64,000 nucleotides of DNA from assembly GCF_000524195.1 (NCBI RefSeq), contig NW_020170544.1:62303-126302 (forward strand), read 5' to 3'. This DNA comes from Echinococcus granulosus (lineage: Eukaryota; Platyhelminthes; Cestoda; Cyclophyllidea; Taeniidae). The notes under the pieces were generated by a model. The model saw only the letters and a list, made by a program, of their open reading frames with translations, was not told where the DNA came from and ran no database searches. Of the stretch, positions 49,135 through 59,825 are shown piece after piece; within the stretch, counting starts at the first letter, position 1, and each line of letters begins with the position of its first letter. The translations under genes and the position numbers were made by a program.

Positions 49135-51189
49135 CGAAACTGACTAGTCTCAGTGGTTCCTATGTCGCCCATCCAGTACCTCTTCATTCATTCTGCATCC
49201 ATCCGGTCATCCCTCTTCTATCCGTCTACTACCTGTATCCCCTCTGCTGAACCCGTCAGCCGCATGCTGTCCGGGAGGTGAAACCAATTTGAGACCAGGG
49301 TTGGGAAGTGTGTGGCACCTGCATTTTGTCTGTTCACTTTAGTTTTTATATTTAGATTGGTGCATAGGCATGTCCATCTTCAGCATTTCTGCGTCCTACG
49401 GAGGCGTGGTAATGAGGACGAAAGAAGGCAGAAAATGCTTTATCTAAGCAGTGACATGGCATTCATCAATCAGTGCTGAGGAGAAAAAGGCAGTCCTTTT
49501 TGTGCTTCTTGAAGGGCATTCCTTCCTAACTCTTCTTTCTGGAGCCCGATATAACGGACAATTCCTCCTCTGCATAAGTGATTTTGCCCCTTTAAGTGAG
49601 TATTTCAATGCACTAAGACTCAAAACTGAAAAAAAAGGAATAAGGTGATGATTATCATTTAAATATCCAGTGAGCCCTCCGGCTGTGCTGCATTTTGTCC
49701 TTCCATAGGCCTATTCGCCCTTCCACCTACTCATTCTCACATTTACTTATCTACACATTTATATGTCAATCTAGCCATTTTCCCTTTCCATAATCCTCTT
49801 ATCTGCCAAGATTCCGGCCTATTTGTCAATTGTCCACTTGTTAGGCTCTTCCACTAACTGATTGGTTAGTTGTCAAGACTGACAAAACCTGGAGGCACTC
49901 GAAGCAGGGGCGATAGTTTGGCAACCACTTTAAAAAAAACAGCTTTTGAGAAGTTGTGAACAGAATCTGAGGATGCAATACCTAATGCCTGAAAGCAATT
50001 TGGAATAATGACTAAGTAGCAGCCGATGATATCAAGGCCGTTCATATCAAAACGAGACTTTTGGTTTCGTCAACATTTAAACTGAATTTACATTAAAAAG
50101 AAACAATGTGGCCTTCTTGCATGTAACGGGTGTGCTTATTTATGCACTACCTCTCCTGAGAGTCACTGAATGCCTCCTACTTCGGCTGCATGACAGGTCA
50201 CGGTGGCATTGTGTACGTGAACGGTCAACACCACGTGGTGATAAGCCCAAACCTTTCGCGACAAAGGTGCAAAACTTCTTCACTAGCCACAGAAGATCTA
50301 AAACACACTCTCCATGTCGATATTAGGTCAAGCCACTGTGAGATGATCGAATGGCTTCAATGTCCTTCAATGGTGCTCCGACAACTGACAGGGACGATTC
50401 CAATCATGGTTGCCGCAGCCCCACACCACCACCATTCCAGTCACTCATACGAGGGCAATGTCAACACGCAGAAGACTTAGTCGACGCCATGCCTATGATG
50501 GAAGCTTACAAATGGCGAATATGGCTGTGACAACTGCAAAAACTGGCATCAGGCACAAGTGTGGACCATCTCCGAGGGTCAGCATCCGTTAGGTACAAAC
50601 ATTAACACCAGTAAAAATCTTCCGAAGCAGAAGCTGGTCTTCAAGTCTCGGTCATACATTGAGTATGCAGTAGATCACCATGTCAGCAAATAAATCCCCC
50701 TTTTTATCCACAGAAATACGATTGTTATCCTTTTCTAAGCTCTGAACCCAGGTTTGGCCTAATCGGTCCCCATTCCTCTGTTCGACTGAAAATAAGGCGT
50801 AAACACCATTAGGATTGCATAAAGGTCGCGAAAAAGTCATTAATATTTTTAGGAAAGGTCATCCTCCACTCTGGAAGACATTTTAGCACCCCAGAGTGGA
50901 AGGTTCATTGATCCCCTGCAAACAAAGCTTATTTACCAAAGGTGTCACCATAGAAGTGTGGGATTTGATTACCGTTTCCTCCCTTAATTCTGCTTCATTT
51001 TTTTCAGCTGGTAGCATCTTCACACACAAAAGTTAAGCTGGAATATTTTTTTGCACCTTACAAGTTTGCCAAGGGCTGGAGATCATTAAAAATGCACATC
51101 ATAAAGAGGGATTTGGCTTTAAGGTAGAAGTTCCTACAAAAAATGTAATACATTGGTTGTTTTGCTAACTCTTGATTTTGGTAAAGTCA

Positions 51190-51325
51190 CCGAAAAGCTC
51201 CACAAATGTACCTCTGCCAGGCGGTCTGGCCTCGGGGGCATGCCTGTAGCCCTGTAGCCCTTCCGTATGTTGGTGGTGCATCTCCTTTTGTCTTCAAGGC
51301 GGTCTCGGGGCGCTACCTATGGTTA
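51190..51325 (-). mobile_element. Degraded LTR-like repeat fragment, minus orientation
   Basis: The reverse complement reads GGTAGCGCCCCGAGAC, then CTTGAAGACAAAAGGAG and CCCGAGGCCAG. This matches the 5' and middle blocks of the 12825 unit, with the central CACAATACTCGG block replaced or lost. Confidence 0.45.
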
Positions 51326-53824
51326 CAAATGTGACAATTATAGTAATTATTGTGTAAAATCAAAATAATGACAAGTAAAAGGATCAAATGTTTTAATTTT
51401 CTTTTAAGAATTAAGCAACTTGACTGACAACTTTGAAGTGGATGGAGAGGTGGAGGGTCCAAGGGATGAGTACCCAGGATAGATGGATCAGCGACCGGCG
51501 GTGCCAGGGTGGAGAGATTCAAGATAGGCATTCAAGTGAGCAGGCCCTGGATGGAGAGATTCAAAGTTGGTAGATGGAGTGGATGAGGAGTAAGCAATTT
51601 GTTCGTTAAGTAATGCATCAAGAGAGGATAGGATAAAGGTGTCCACCCTACTTCTCTGCATCGCTACAACTCTGTATAAAGTCGAAGACAAAAGCCGTAC
51701 CACATTTTGGCAGGTTTTTCTACCACTAAATTATGGCGTATTTTTGCATTGTACAGGTTCGCTAATGGGGTCACAAATATGTGGCACGTATTATTTGTCA
51801 GTTTATGGTAATGTTTTTGCACCAAATCACGTTGTAAACAGACTGACCGATGGTGAACAACACAGTGAACGCAGTGCAACCTTAGTTCAAAACTAGATAT
51901 ATGCTCTGCAAGCTTTCTACCATACAAAATCCTAAATAAAGCACGTTCCGGGTTGTGGTGATAGGCATACCCAGTCCTCCTCTCCAGCAACTCTTCTTTT
52001 GGAATCCCCACTCACATAATCAGATAACTATTTATTAAACATCCTAATGCAAGCAATGCTTTTAATTCCCAAAGATTTCTACTCTGCTAGAGGGTTTTTC
52101 CTATCATATTGAGACCATTTGGAAGATATCAAGTCCTCGTGTCCACACAATACGCAAACGACAGGGCGGTCCTATTTACGAAATAAATAGAAACCGAAAT
52201 AGGGGAATGGCCTTAAACTCAATTCGTTGGATAAAGTCAACCCCGGATTGTTTAACCAAATGAAAAGATTAGAACGAATCTGGGGAAACACTCGTTCATA
52301 AACTTGGTCAGAAGCGCGAGCACATATGGTCTAAACAACCGTCTTATCGGCACAACTTTAAATTTACGACCGCAACACACCCTGAAAGGAAAACAATGAT
52401 TTTGCCTATTTTCCCTTACAAGTGCTCTGGAAAGAGCGCATTTTGGGACTGAAAATGATAATAGCGATTGGCCCAATGTCCCACTTTGAAAAGCGCGCCG
52501 CAAAGGAATAAAAAATGAAAGCCAAATTCATTTAAGTGAAGGGTGTCTTTAGCAAAATATTTAAGTAGAAACAGATCTAGATTCAACTGAACATAATAAT
52601 ACTTTTAGGCTAATTTTATCTTTTTTATCCGAAGGTCCGTGATTATAATTTGTTTCTAAAATAATTAGGATTTTAACACCAATCTTGTTCATCAGAGAAA
52701 GATTTTCTAAAACAAAGGAAATGTAGTTGATTTTAAATAACCGTACTTGCCACCTAATAGTCAAAGTAGAATGCTCCAATTTATAGTGTGAATTTTTATA
52801 GTATTTAGGAATGTGGTCGGGAAAGTTTGATTAAGCCCTGGGCATTATTTGCAGTGGTCATTATTTTTTCTGGGAGCAATCTTCTTAAAAGGTTATCTTG
52901 CGAGGATGAAAAATAAGCATGTTTTGGATGAAAAAACCCTCCCGTGATTGCCCAACATCGGTGGAAGTGACACAGCTGACTGGGCAATTTTCCCGCCTCG
53001 CCTCTGGCATTCCTGCAATGTAACCTTAAGTGCACTTTCAGAAATTCCAGCAATAATAGAGTATTTGGCATTTGGATATCATTTAATTTCGCTTAGAGGA
53101 CTGTTCCACCCATATCAGGACTTAATTTTTAATCAAAATTGAATAATTTTTAGCCTTTTATATGACTTCCTCTGTATCTTTGCGTCTTACTAAAGTCAAT
53201 CAGTTAATGTGATTAAATAAAAAAAAAATGACTCCTTTTTTTGGTTACAAATGCATAGCATAATCATATGCCCTCAAGGGGTTTCTAGATATCATAGTAT
53301 TAACGTAGTTGAAGCCTTTTAGTGCCCTATAACTAATTATTTTCAATCTCTTCAATAATCAATAAGGCTGCTGGTAAATGGCGCGATGAGATTGGTCACT
53401 GCATGTAAAGTGCGCTCGCAAATTAATAATTATTAACCAATCACAAGTAGGCATTGATTTCTTTGCTGACTAAAGACAAGGTTTCCTCAAACTTTTCCTA
53501 AAAAATTATTAGAACGGTGTTTTATTTAAACATGTAGCTGACAAAAAAGCTTTAATACTGCCAAAACAAATTTCGCATTTTTTTATCGAGTACTAACTAA
53601 AAGAAAATAAAGCGAGTGGCTAGGCAAAGGTGGAAGATACAATGTTAATCAATCGATCTGGTTGTCCGAATACCAGTCGAAGTAAAGTGGCGGCATTGCC
53701 CCTTCTTTGTTCCCGAAGACAACATTTTACTTATTACTCTTGCTTGAAGTGTACATGTGTTCCAATTGGGTGCAAATTATACAAAAATGGAGTGATTTTA
53801 TGATTTTCTGTGGCAATTTTACAG

Positions 53825-54087
53825 AATGAAGGCAAAAAGGTGTGCACAGGAGGCCGTATTAATATGATGCAGCGGGGAATTTTCTTCAAGCTTGACATAA
53901 TTAGAATTTGTGGACTTTGCAGCTAATGGAAGACACCAACCCCCCAATGACAACAAAAACTGCGGACTACATTAACGTACTATGTATGCCTGATAGCAAA
54001 CAGACGCCGAAAAAGTTATTTGCGAAAAAGAAAGTTGCAGAGGAACATCCGCCCCCCAAAATGCAATGCGTAACCAATGGAATGTAG
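53825..54087 (+). CDS. Possible orphan 3' exons of an unknown gene
   Basis: A 15-nt candidate exon (53825-53839, NEGKK, bordered by TTTTACAG and GTGTGC) and a 165-nt candidate (53923-54087, bordered by GACTTTGCAG) join in phase 0. The second reads LMEDTNPPMTTKTADY, then KKLFAKKKVAEE and ends VTNGM before TAG. An AATAAA follows about 40 bases later. The composition looks more like coding than its surroundings, but I recognise no family and found no upstream exons. It may be the end of a gene with long introns, a retained fragment or chance. Confidence 0.22.
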
Positions 54088-54399
54088 CTTGTTGTGATAA
54101 GAATTGGCTCTTAGTGCCTGCTCATAATAAATAATCAGAAGACACTTGTGTGGAGCTTTTGAATTTGTCTGCCCTTGGGCTCAATTAATTTGCTATAAAT
54201 TTGTTTTATTTCAAGGCATTTAAAGCTCGAATTCTTAATCACCAAGATGACATAAAACTACTGTAGGGCTGGCTCGGGGGCCTGCCAACCCGTCAGGGTC
54301 ACAGTGGAGGAGCACCTCTGTGGCCCGCTCATCAAAATCGTGAGTTAAACAAACAACCAAAGCAATACATAGCATCTCTCTCCCCTTTTGAGTATCGTC

Positions 54400-55200
54400 C
54401 AAGGAACTCCGCCTGCCCAACATCCAGCGTCAAGAACCAATCGTGCCAGTCATTGAATTAGCATTCATCTGAGAGGACAATGAACAGCAGGGTCACTAAT
54501 CCCTCCTAATAATTCTGCTGGATCTGGCGTTCCGTCCGTCTCGGCAACTGTATTGGGTGACGGAAAAACGTGCTGGCAGTCCAAAATGCCATCGTTAGTC
54601 GTAAAAACGCTGCCCTAAAAGCAGAGTCTTATAAACAAGGATGGGCCAATTCCTCCTTTCCACTTTGTTATCATTTTAGTGCTGCCAGCCATATTTCGCT
54701 GGGTTCTATCTAGGTGGAAACGAGATGGAGGAGGTGCCGCGTGTTTACTTCATTGATATCTTCATATAGGTGCGGTAGGTAGCTTCGGAACTTACTTTTC
54801 CAGATGGTTTAAGGCTAGTGCCGATGTCGTTGTTGATATATATACTGCAGGCCGCGGGGCTGGGGAAGTTGCCACAGGTAGACATCATTTTCAGGCCTTC
54901 TGTTAGGGGTCGCCACTGATTTCCCAATTCGTACCTCATGCACTTCTTCCGCCACGCTAAGATTTATCTTTTAAAGGTAGAAATTAGGAAGAATATCCTC
55001 TAAGATTGGGTTTGCTTTCCGCTGCCACTAATGCAGAGTCCCTAGACTTCTTTAAATAAAAAGCAATCCAAAATACTAGGGCAGGATGTATTGTTGACGT
55101 ACAGAGGGTCTGGAGGGCCCCTAAAATGTTCCGATGGCCAGTTCGCCCGGTGGAGAGCATCTGTAACTCCTCTACCAAAACCGACACATCACAGTATATC
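54400..55200 (+). mobile_element. Degraded TRIM-like element: interior and right repeat
   Basis: CGTGCCAGTCA, AATTAGC, GGCTAGTGCCG and TTAGGGGT blocks follow the same order as in the interior of the 11.45-12.45 kb element. Then GAGTCCCTAGACTT, ATACTAGGGCAGGAT and GGCCAGTTCGCCCGG match its right terminal repeat. Many substitutions and small indels separate the copies. A left repeat is not convincingly visible. Confidence 0.5.
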
Positions 55201-57189
55201 TCATCTTACCAAGCTAGACACATTTCTGCAGATTTAATTTTAGGCCGACTCTTTATCTTTTTGAAAGATTGAATGTATTTACTTATATTTAGACGTTTAA
55301 TGAATTATTTTAAGATTCGATTGCCCACTTTGTGTTACTTTCCAACTGCGCAGCTTTAATGTTCGAGGCGGTGACATCAAACACAGCCACATAGTCCAAA
55401 TGTACAAATTTAAGGTAGTTGAAATTCTTATTTTGAGATATTGTACAACGGCTTGGTTTCTAATATCCCCAATCGTATTCACCGCACTTAATGTGACTGT
55501 ACGATTCAAAGTGAAAAAAAGTTGTTTAAATGGGCTTTCACGGACTGGGAGATAAGGGATAACAGTGATACACTTTGGGCTCAGAAATAGAAGGCTGCCC
55601 CATTGGAAGTTCATTTTAGCTACCAAATTGTTGATTCGGAAGGTGTAGGCGACTTGTAAATCACACAAATGTTACACCAATCTCCCAGCGAAATGTTTTC
55701 AAGAGGGTCCAGAAAAGACAAATGGCATGGTATGGTCATTTCTTTGCCTATAAAACGAACACGGAGGAGGAATGCACTAGCACCTTCGCCATTACTTAAA
55801 GAAATCTAGAAATCGGGCCATCCAAAAGCTTTGCTTTTGACTTGATTAAGGCAATTTGGTCATAGTAGTCGAGATTACCTAGTGAAAACCCAATTATGCA
55901 ACGATTTAGCATCAATATGCGCCCTTTTTTGCTGTAGGCTAAAAATAAGTTACATAAGCACAAAATCTTCTCCCATATGGAGGGCGGGTGGTGCAGTCGT
56001 ATCTCCTTACTGGCAAATGTCCATATCTTCACGTTAATTCATTGCAAATGGTCTGCATAACAATAAAGGCTCCTTTCTCCTCCATAACGGAAGGCGTGTA
56101 ATCCCCTCGATGATACGAAATGACCATCTTTCTAACACCCTATCCAGGCACATAGTATTAGCTGCATCACAATTTCCATTACGCCGCTTTTTTTTCTCTT
56201 CGTCGGCAATATCTCAAGAATCAATTTTTTCCTTTGTAAGGTAGGAGTTATTCCCTTTTTTATTCGAAAATATTATCTGTGAAGCCCCATAACGCCAAAT
56301 GGAGGAATAAAATGGAACTCCAAGCATTAAAGATTTCATTAACTTGATCCGTTAAATTAGGGTTCGGTAAACTTCGGTGAGTCATACTTGCCACAGGGTA
56401 CAACGTGCCTGGCTGTGTGGATCGTTAAAAATAAATCAATATTTTCACCGATGATGCAGGTAATTATTGATCGATAATCTCATAAATTTGCGTGCCTAGA
56501 CAAAAAAGCTCCACGTGTGGTGAATGCCTCATCGAGCACAACTCAGCAAGTGCGAATCCGAACGATAATTTGTGGTGGAGATAGAAATAATGGGATAAAA
56601 AATATAAAAATATTAGAGGGAAGGAAATGCATATTTACTTAACAGACCGTGAGCCATCCCCACTGAAATATCACATGTGAGAGACTGACATTTGGGCAAG
56701 GGAGTGACAGGTGTTGTCAATTTGGTGTTGGGAAGGGCAGGGCTACATAACCCATTGGTATTTCGATAATGTCAGATAATTAAACTGTAAGCAGGCAAGC
56801 TGTCAAATGAGCAAAAATTATTTTTGGACTTTTGGTAAAGAAATGATGAAAACGACTCACAAATGGCAGCAAGTAGATTAAAGGGGAACTACCTAAAGTC
56901 ACTTGGACACTATGTACGAGCTAGATAGGACTTAGATAGCTATGGTGAGGCAGAACTGAAGTGAGAACAAGGTATCAAGGAGGAGTAGACCCGTCCTTCG
57001 TAGTATGTCCGTTTTCGGGGCAGTGTTCTTACTACTGGCAATGGATAAACGTGATGGCCAGCACGTTTTCCAGTCAGCCAATGCAGTAGCCGAAAAAGAC
57101 GAAACCACAGATTTAGCAGAATTGTAAAGAGGGATCAGTGACGCTGCGATTAAGTGTAATTGATTGGTTGTTTAACTCTCGTTTTTTGT

Positions 57190-57350
57190 AAAGGGACAGC
57201 TCAGGTGATCCGCCATTGTACCATCGGAGGTTAAGGTGGCCTCCGGGCCATGTTGGTAGTTCCGTTATCACCTGTGCGTCAGGAGTGTATTTTCTGCCCG
57301 AGTATTGTCTCTTTTCGCCTTTAGGGAAGTCTCAGGGTAGGTGGCTACAG
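57190..57350 (-). mobile_element. Solo LTR-like repeat, minus orientation
   Basis: The reverse complement begins CTGTAGCCACCTACCCTGAG, then ACTTCCCTAAAGGCGAAAAG and ACAATACTCGGGCAGAA. This matches the start of the ~198-bp repeat. The 3' half has diverged. Confidence 0.5.
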
Positions 57351-59558
57351 TAATTTCAAGGTCTTTATTCATTATTAAAAGAAAATGTGGCTAAATTAAA
57401 TAATTTTGAAGTAACGTTTGTTGGTAACCATTGTTGGACACAGGAATGGATGGATTAGCAAACCCGATGCATCACCAGACGCAGCTATACCATCGCATTT
57501 ACATACAGGACCAAAATAACACCTCAAAAACCGAAACACAAATGCATATAATGAAGTAGCAGTTAAAACATCGGTAAGTTCAGATCCCTTCAATCGCTCT
57601 AACAAACATTTTGTGCATTTGAAAGTAGGGATTCTTACATTTGGCATTTGTTAATATATAGTGTTGAAATGACCAAGTTAAAATAGACATTTAAACATCC
57701 GTTTGAAGTGTATTTTATTTTAGAAATGTATTTCTTTTTTAAAAAAGGTGCTAGGGTGTTTGTCTTTAATTAAGCTAACTTAATTTCATCGGTTTTTTGT
57801 ACGCATGAGAATCGATTTATTGATTGATTATTGTAATTTAATTGCTCACCTGTCTATTTTTCGCAGTTAATTGATTAGGTCTAATTAGATTTCGCTTTTC
57901 GACCTTCTTGCAGAATAGCTGTTTGGTTAACACGAGGTGGAAGACACTTGTTTGCTGCTTAATCTGCTTTAATTCAGTAGTTAAATAAGTTTAACGACAT
58001 TAATTATTTCTGATAGTTCTAACTGTACGCAATAGCATATTAATTTTTTGGCTAAAGTGCTTCAGTCGTGGACTACTCTTGAGTTATGCAGAAAAATGCC
58101 TGCGCCTCCTCCTCTCCACATAATTCCAAGTTATAGTAAACAGGCAGAATCTAAGAGCCCTTCTGTTAGAATTTATTCTAAATACGCAATTTTTAAGCAA
58201 TTTGAAGAAATGCAGGCAAAATAGACGAAGTTGGTTACCTGGGTGAACGGAAAGAAGGTGCTAATCAGCCGAGACACACGTGGTCAGCGCTGATTAGACC
58301 TCATCCAGGAAATCGCCATGACCACAGTTCACAACTTTCGGCCTACCTACCGCACGCAATGCACTATATGAGAACGATGTGGAGGAGGGGAAGGACTGGG
58401 TGGGGGTCAAAAGCGGTTAAAAATCGATGCCCACGTGGGTAGCCAAAATCGATGAGCGGAGTTGCGATCAAGTGGACCCTAGACGGCTTATTCATAGTTT
58501 GGATTGCTGGTGCAATCCAAATGGCATTTCGAAGCGGGAAGCAGGCTTTAGGGATAGGAAAAAAAGAGCATCCTGGGCGAATAAATTGGCACAATGTGCA
58601 ATATTTCAAAGTTACCGAGGTGTTTATTGCCCGGGTGTGCAAAAAATTCCACTACAATGGTCATAGATTAGGACCACTTTTGCTGTTGTTGTTGTCGTTA
58701 GGGTGGAAATTGATGGATTCATGAAAGAATAAAACACCTTTTTCCCATTAAGGTCATATCTGATTCTGTGAGGTACACTTTGACAGACGATCCCCACTTC
58801 AGCGTTGCAAAATATCAATTTCAGCTGCTTGGCATTTTTTAGAAAGGAATTTGAAAACTGTATTAGAAACTACCCCTTTCTCTGTAACCTAAAGTTCACC
58901 CATTTTCACTTTTTCTGCTTGAAAAAATACGTTTTTTTACTGCAGTGCAAAGCTTCAGGTTGCTAATTTCTACTTCGGAAGGCAAATTAAAGACGAGATG
59001 GCTAGGACTTTGGATGGGTGGGAGTAAACAACCTGATGTTGCGCCATTCCCCCTGAAGGCATAATACATCTGAAAGAACGCAAGATCTTTAGTGTTTTGA
59101 TCAAAAATGTACAGAAAAGTTTTTGGTTTCGACATTTATGATCTCAAACTCCAATTGTGGCGCCCTATATGAAAAGAGGAATAGGCTTTACTATTTAATG
59201 CCACACTTATACCAGTTTAATCAGAAGAAATTTAAACTCAAATGGTCTACTATGAAACTTAATGCTTAAAACTGTGTATTAGGTAGGTTTACTCTCAAAA
59301 ATTTGCCAACTTTAAAATTCTCATTCTAAAGTTTTTTGTAGAACATTGTCAAAACCCATGTACCTGTGGAAAATGGTTAATGAATAACCTGGGCGCCGAT
59401 AATTTTGCGGCCTCCAACTTCACTTATGCTAAATCTCCCATTTTGACCATTTTTTAACGAGCAATGAGTTAGTTTTCCGTCTTTTGGTGGTTCAGGCGAA
59501 ACAACCTGTCAATTAGAGGGGAAAGTTTTGTTTGGAGGCGTGCGCGCACTCTCCACTG

Positions 59559-59674
59559 ATTGGTCGATGAAGTGCGCGCGTATGTACTTCCCGCAACCAA
59601 CTGCTTTACGCCACTAACTGCGCCCTGATTGGTGTCTTTCCTTTTCTCCCAATCGATCGCCATGCAGCCATTGG
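59559..59674 (+). promoter_or_regulatory. Cluster of four CCAAT boxes upstream of boule
   Basis: ATTGG at 59559-59563 and 59628-59632, CCAAT at 59649-59653 and ATTGG at 59670-59674 lie within 120 bases, ending about 150 bases before the ATG. Two of them share CTGATTGGT. CCAAT boxes are bound by NF-Y in animal promoters; use here is inferred. Confidence 0.5.
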
Positions 59675-59825
59675 CGACTGAGGCGCGTTTTGCGAATCTC
59701 AACAGTCAGTCCTTCTTGACGCCGCTTCGTAGCTGCTCCTGCTCTTCCGCGCACATCTTCCACTAGTCCTCTTCTTCCTCCCTTTTTGCATCCAAGCGCC
59801 GTACTCAAGTCTTTCCTCATCACTC

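Larger units (their letters stand above)
47082..59825. other. 12.7-kb gene-poor interval
   Basis: The sequence is AT-rich, with scattered poly-T tracts, simple repeats and at least three degraded copies of the LTR-like element. Open frames are short and without motifs. The only exon-like signal is at 53825-54087. The first 120 bases hold ATTGG boxes (47149-47153, 47189-47193) that read CCAAT toward the minus-strand EGF gene. Confidence 0.5.

Noticed and set aside
58452..58724. 90-codon frame with a hydrophobic Leu run
   Set aside because: Three overlapping frames are open there. There is no splice support, and the Leu run comes from TTG/CTG repeats.
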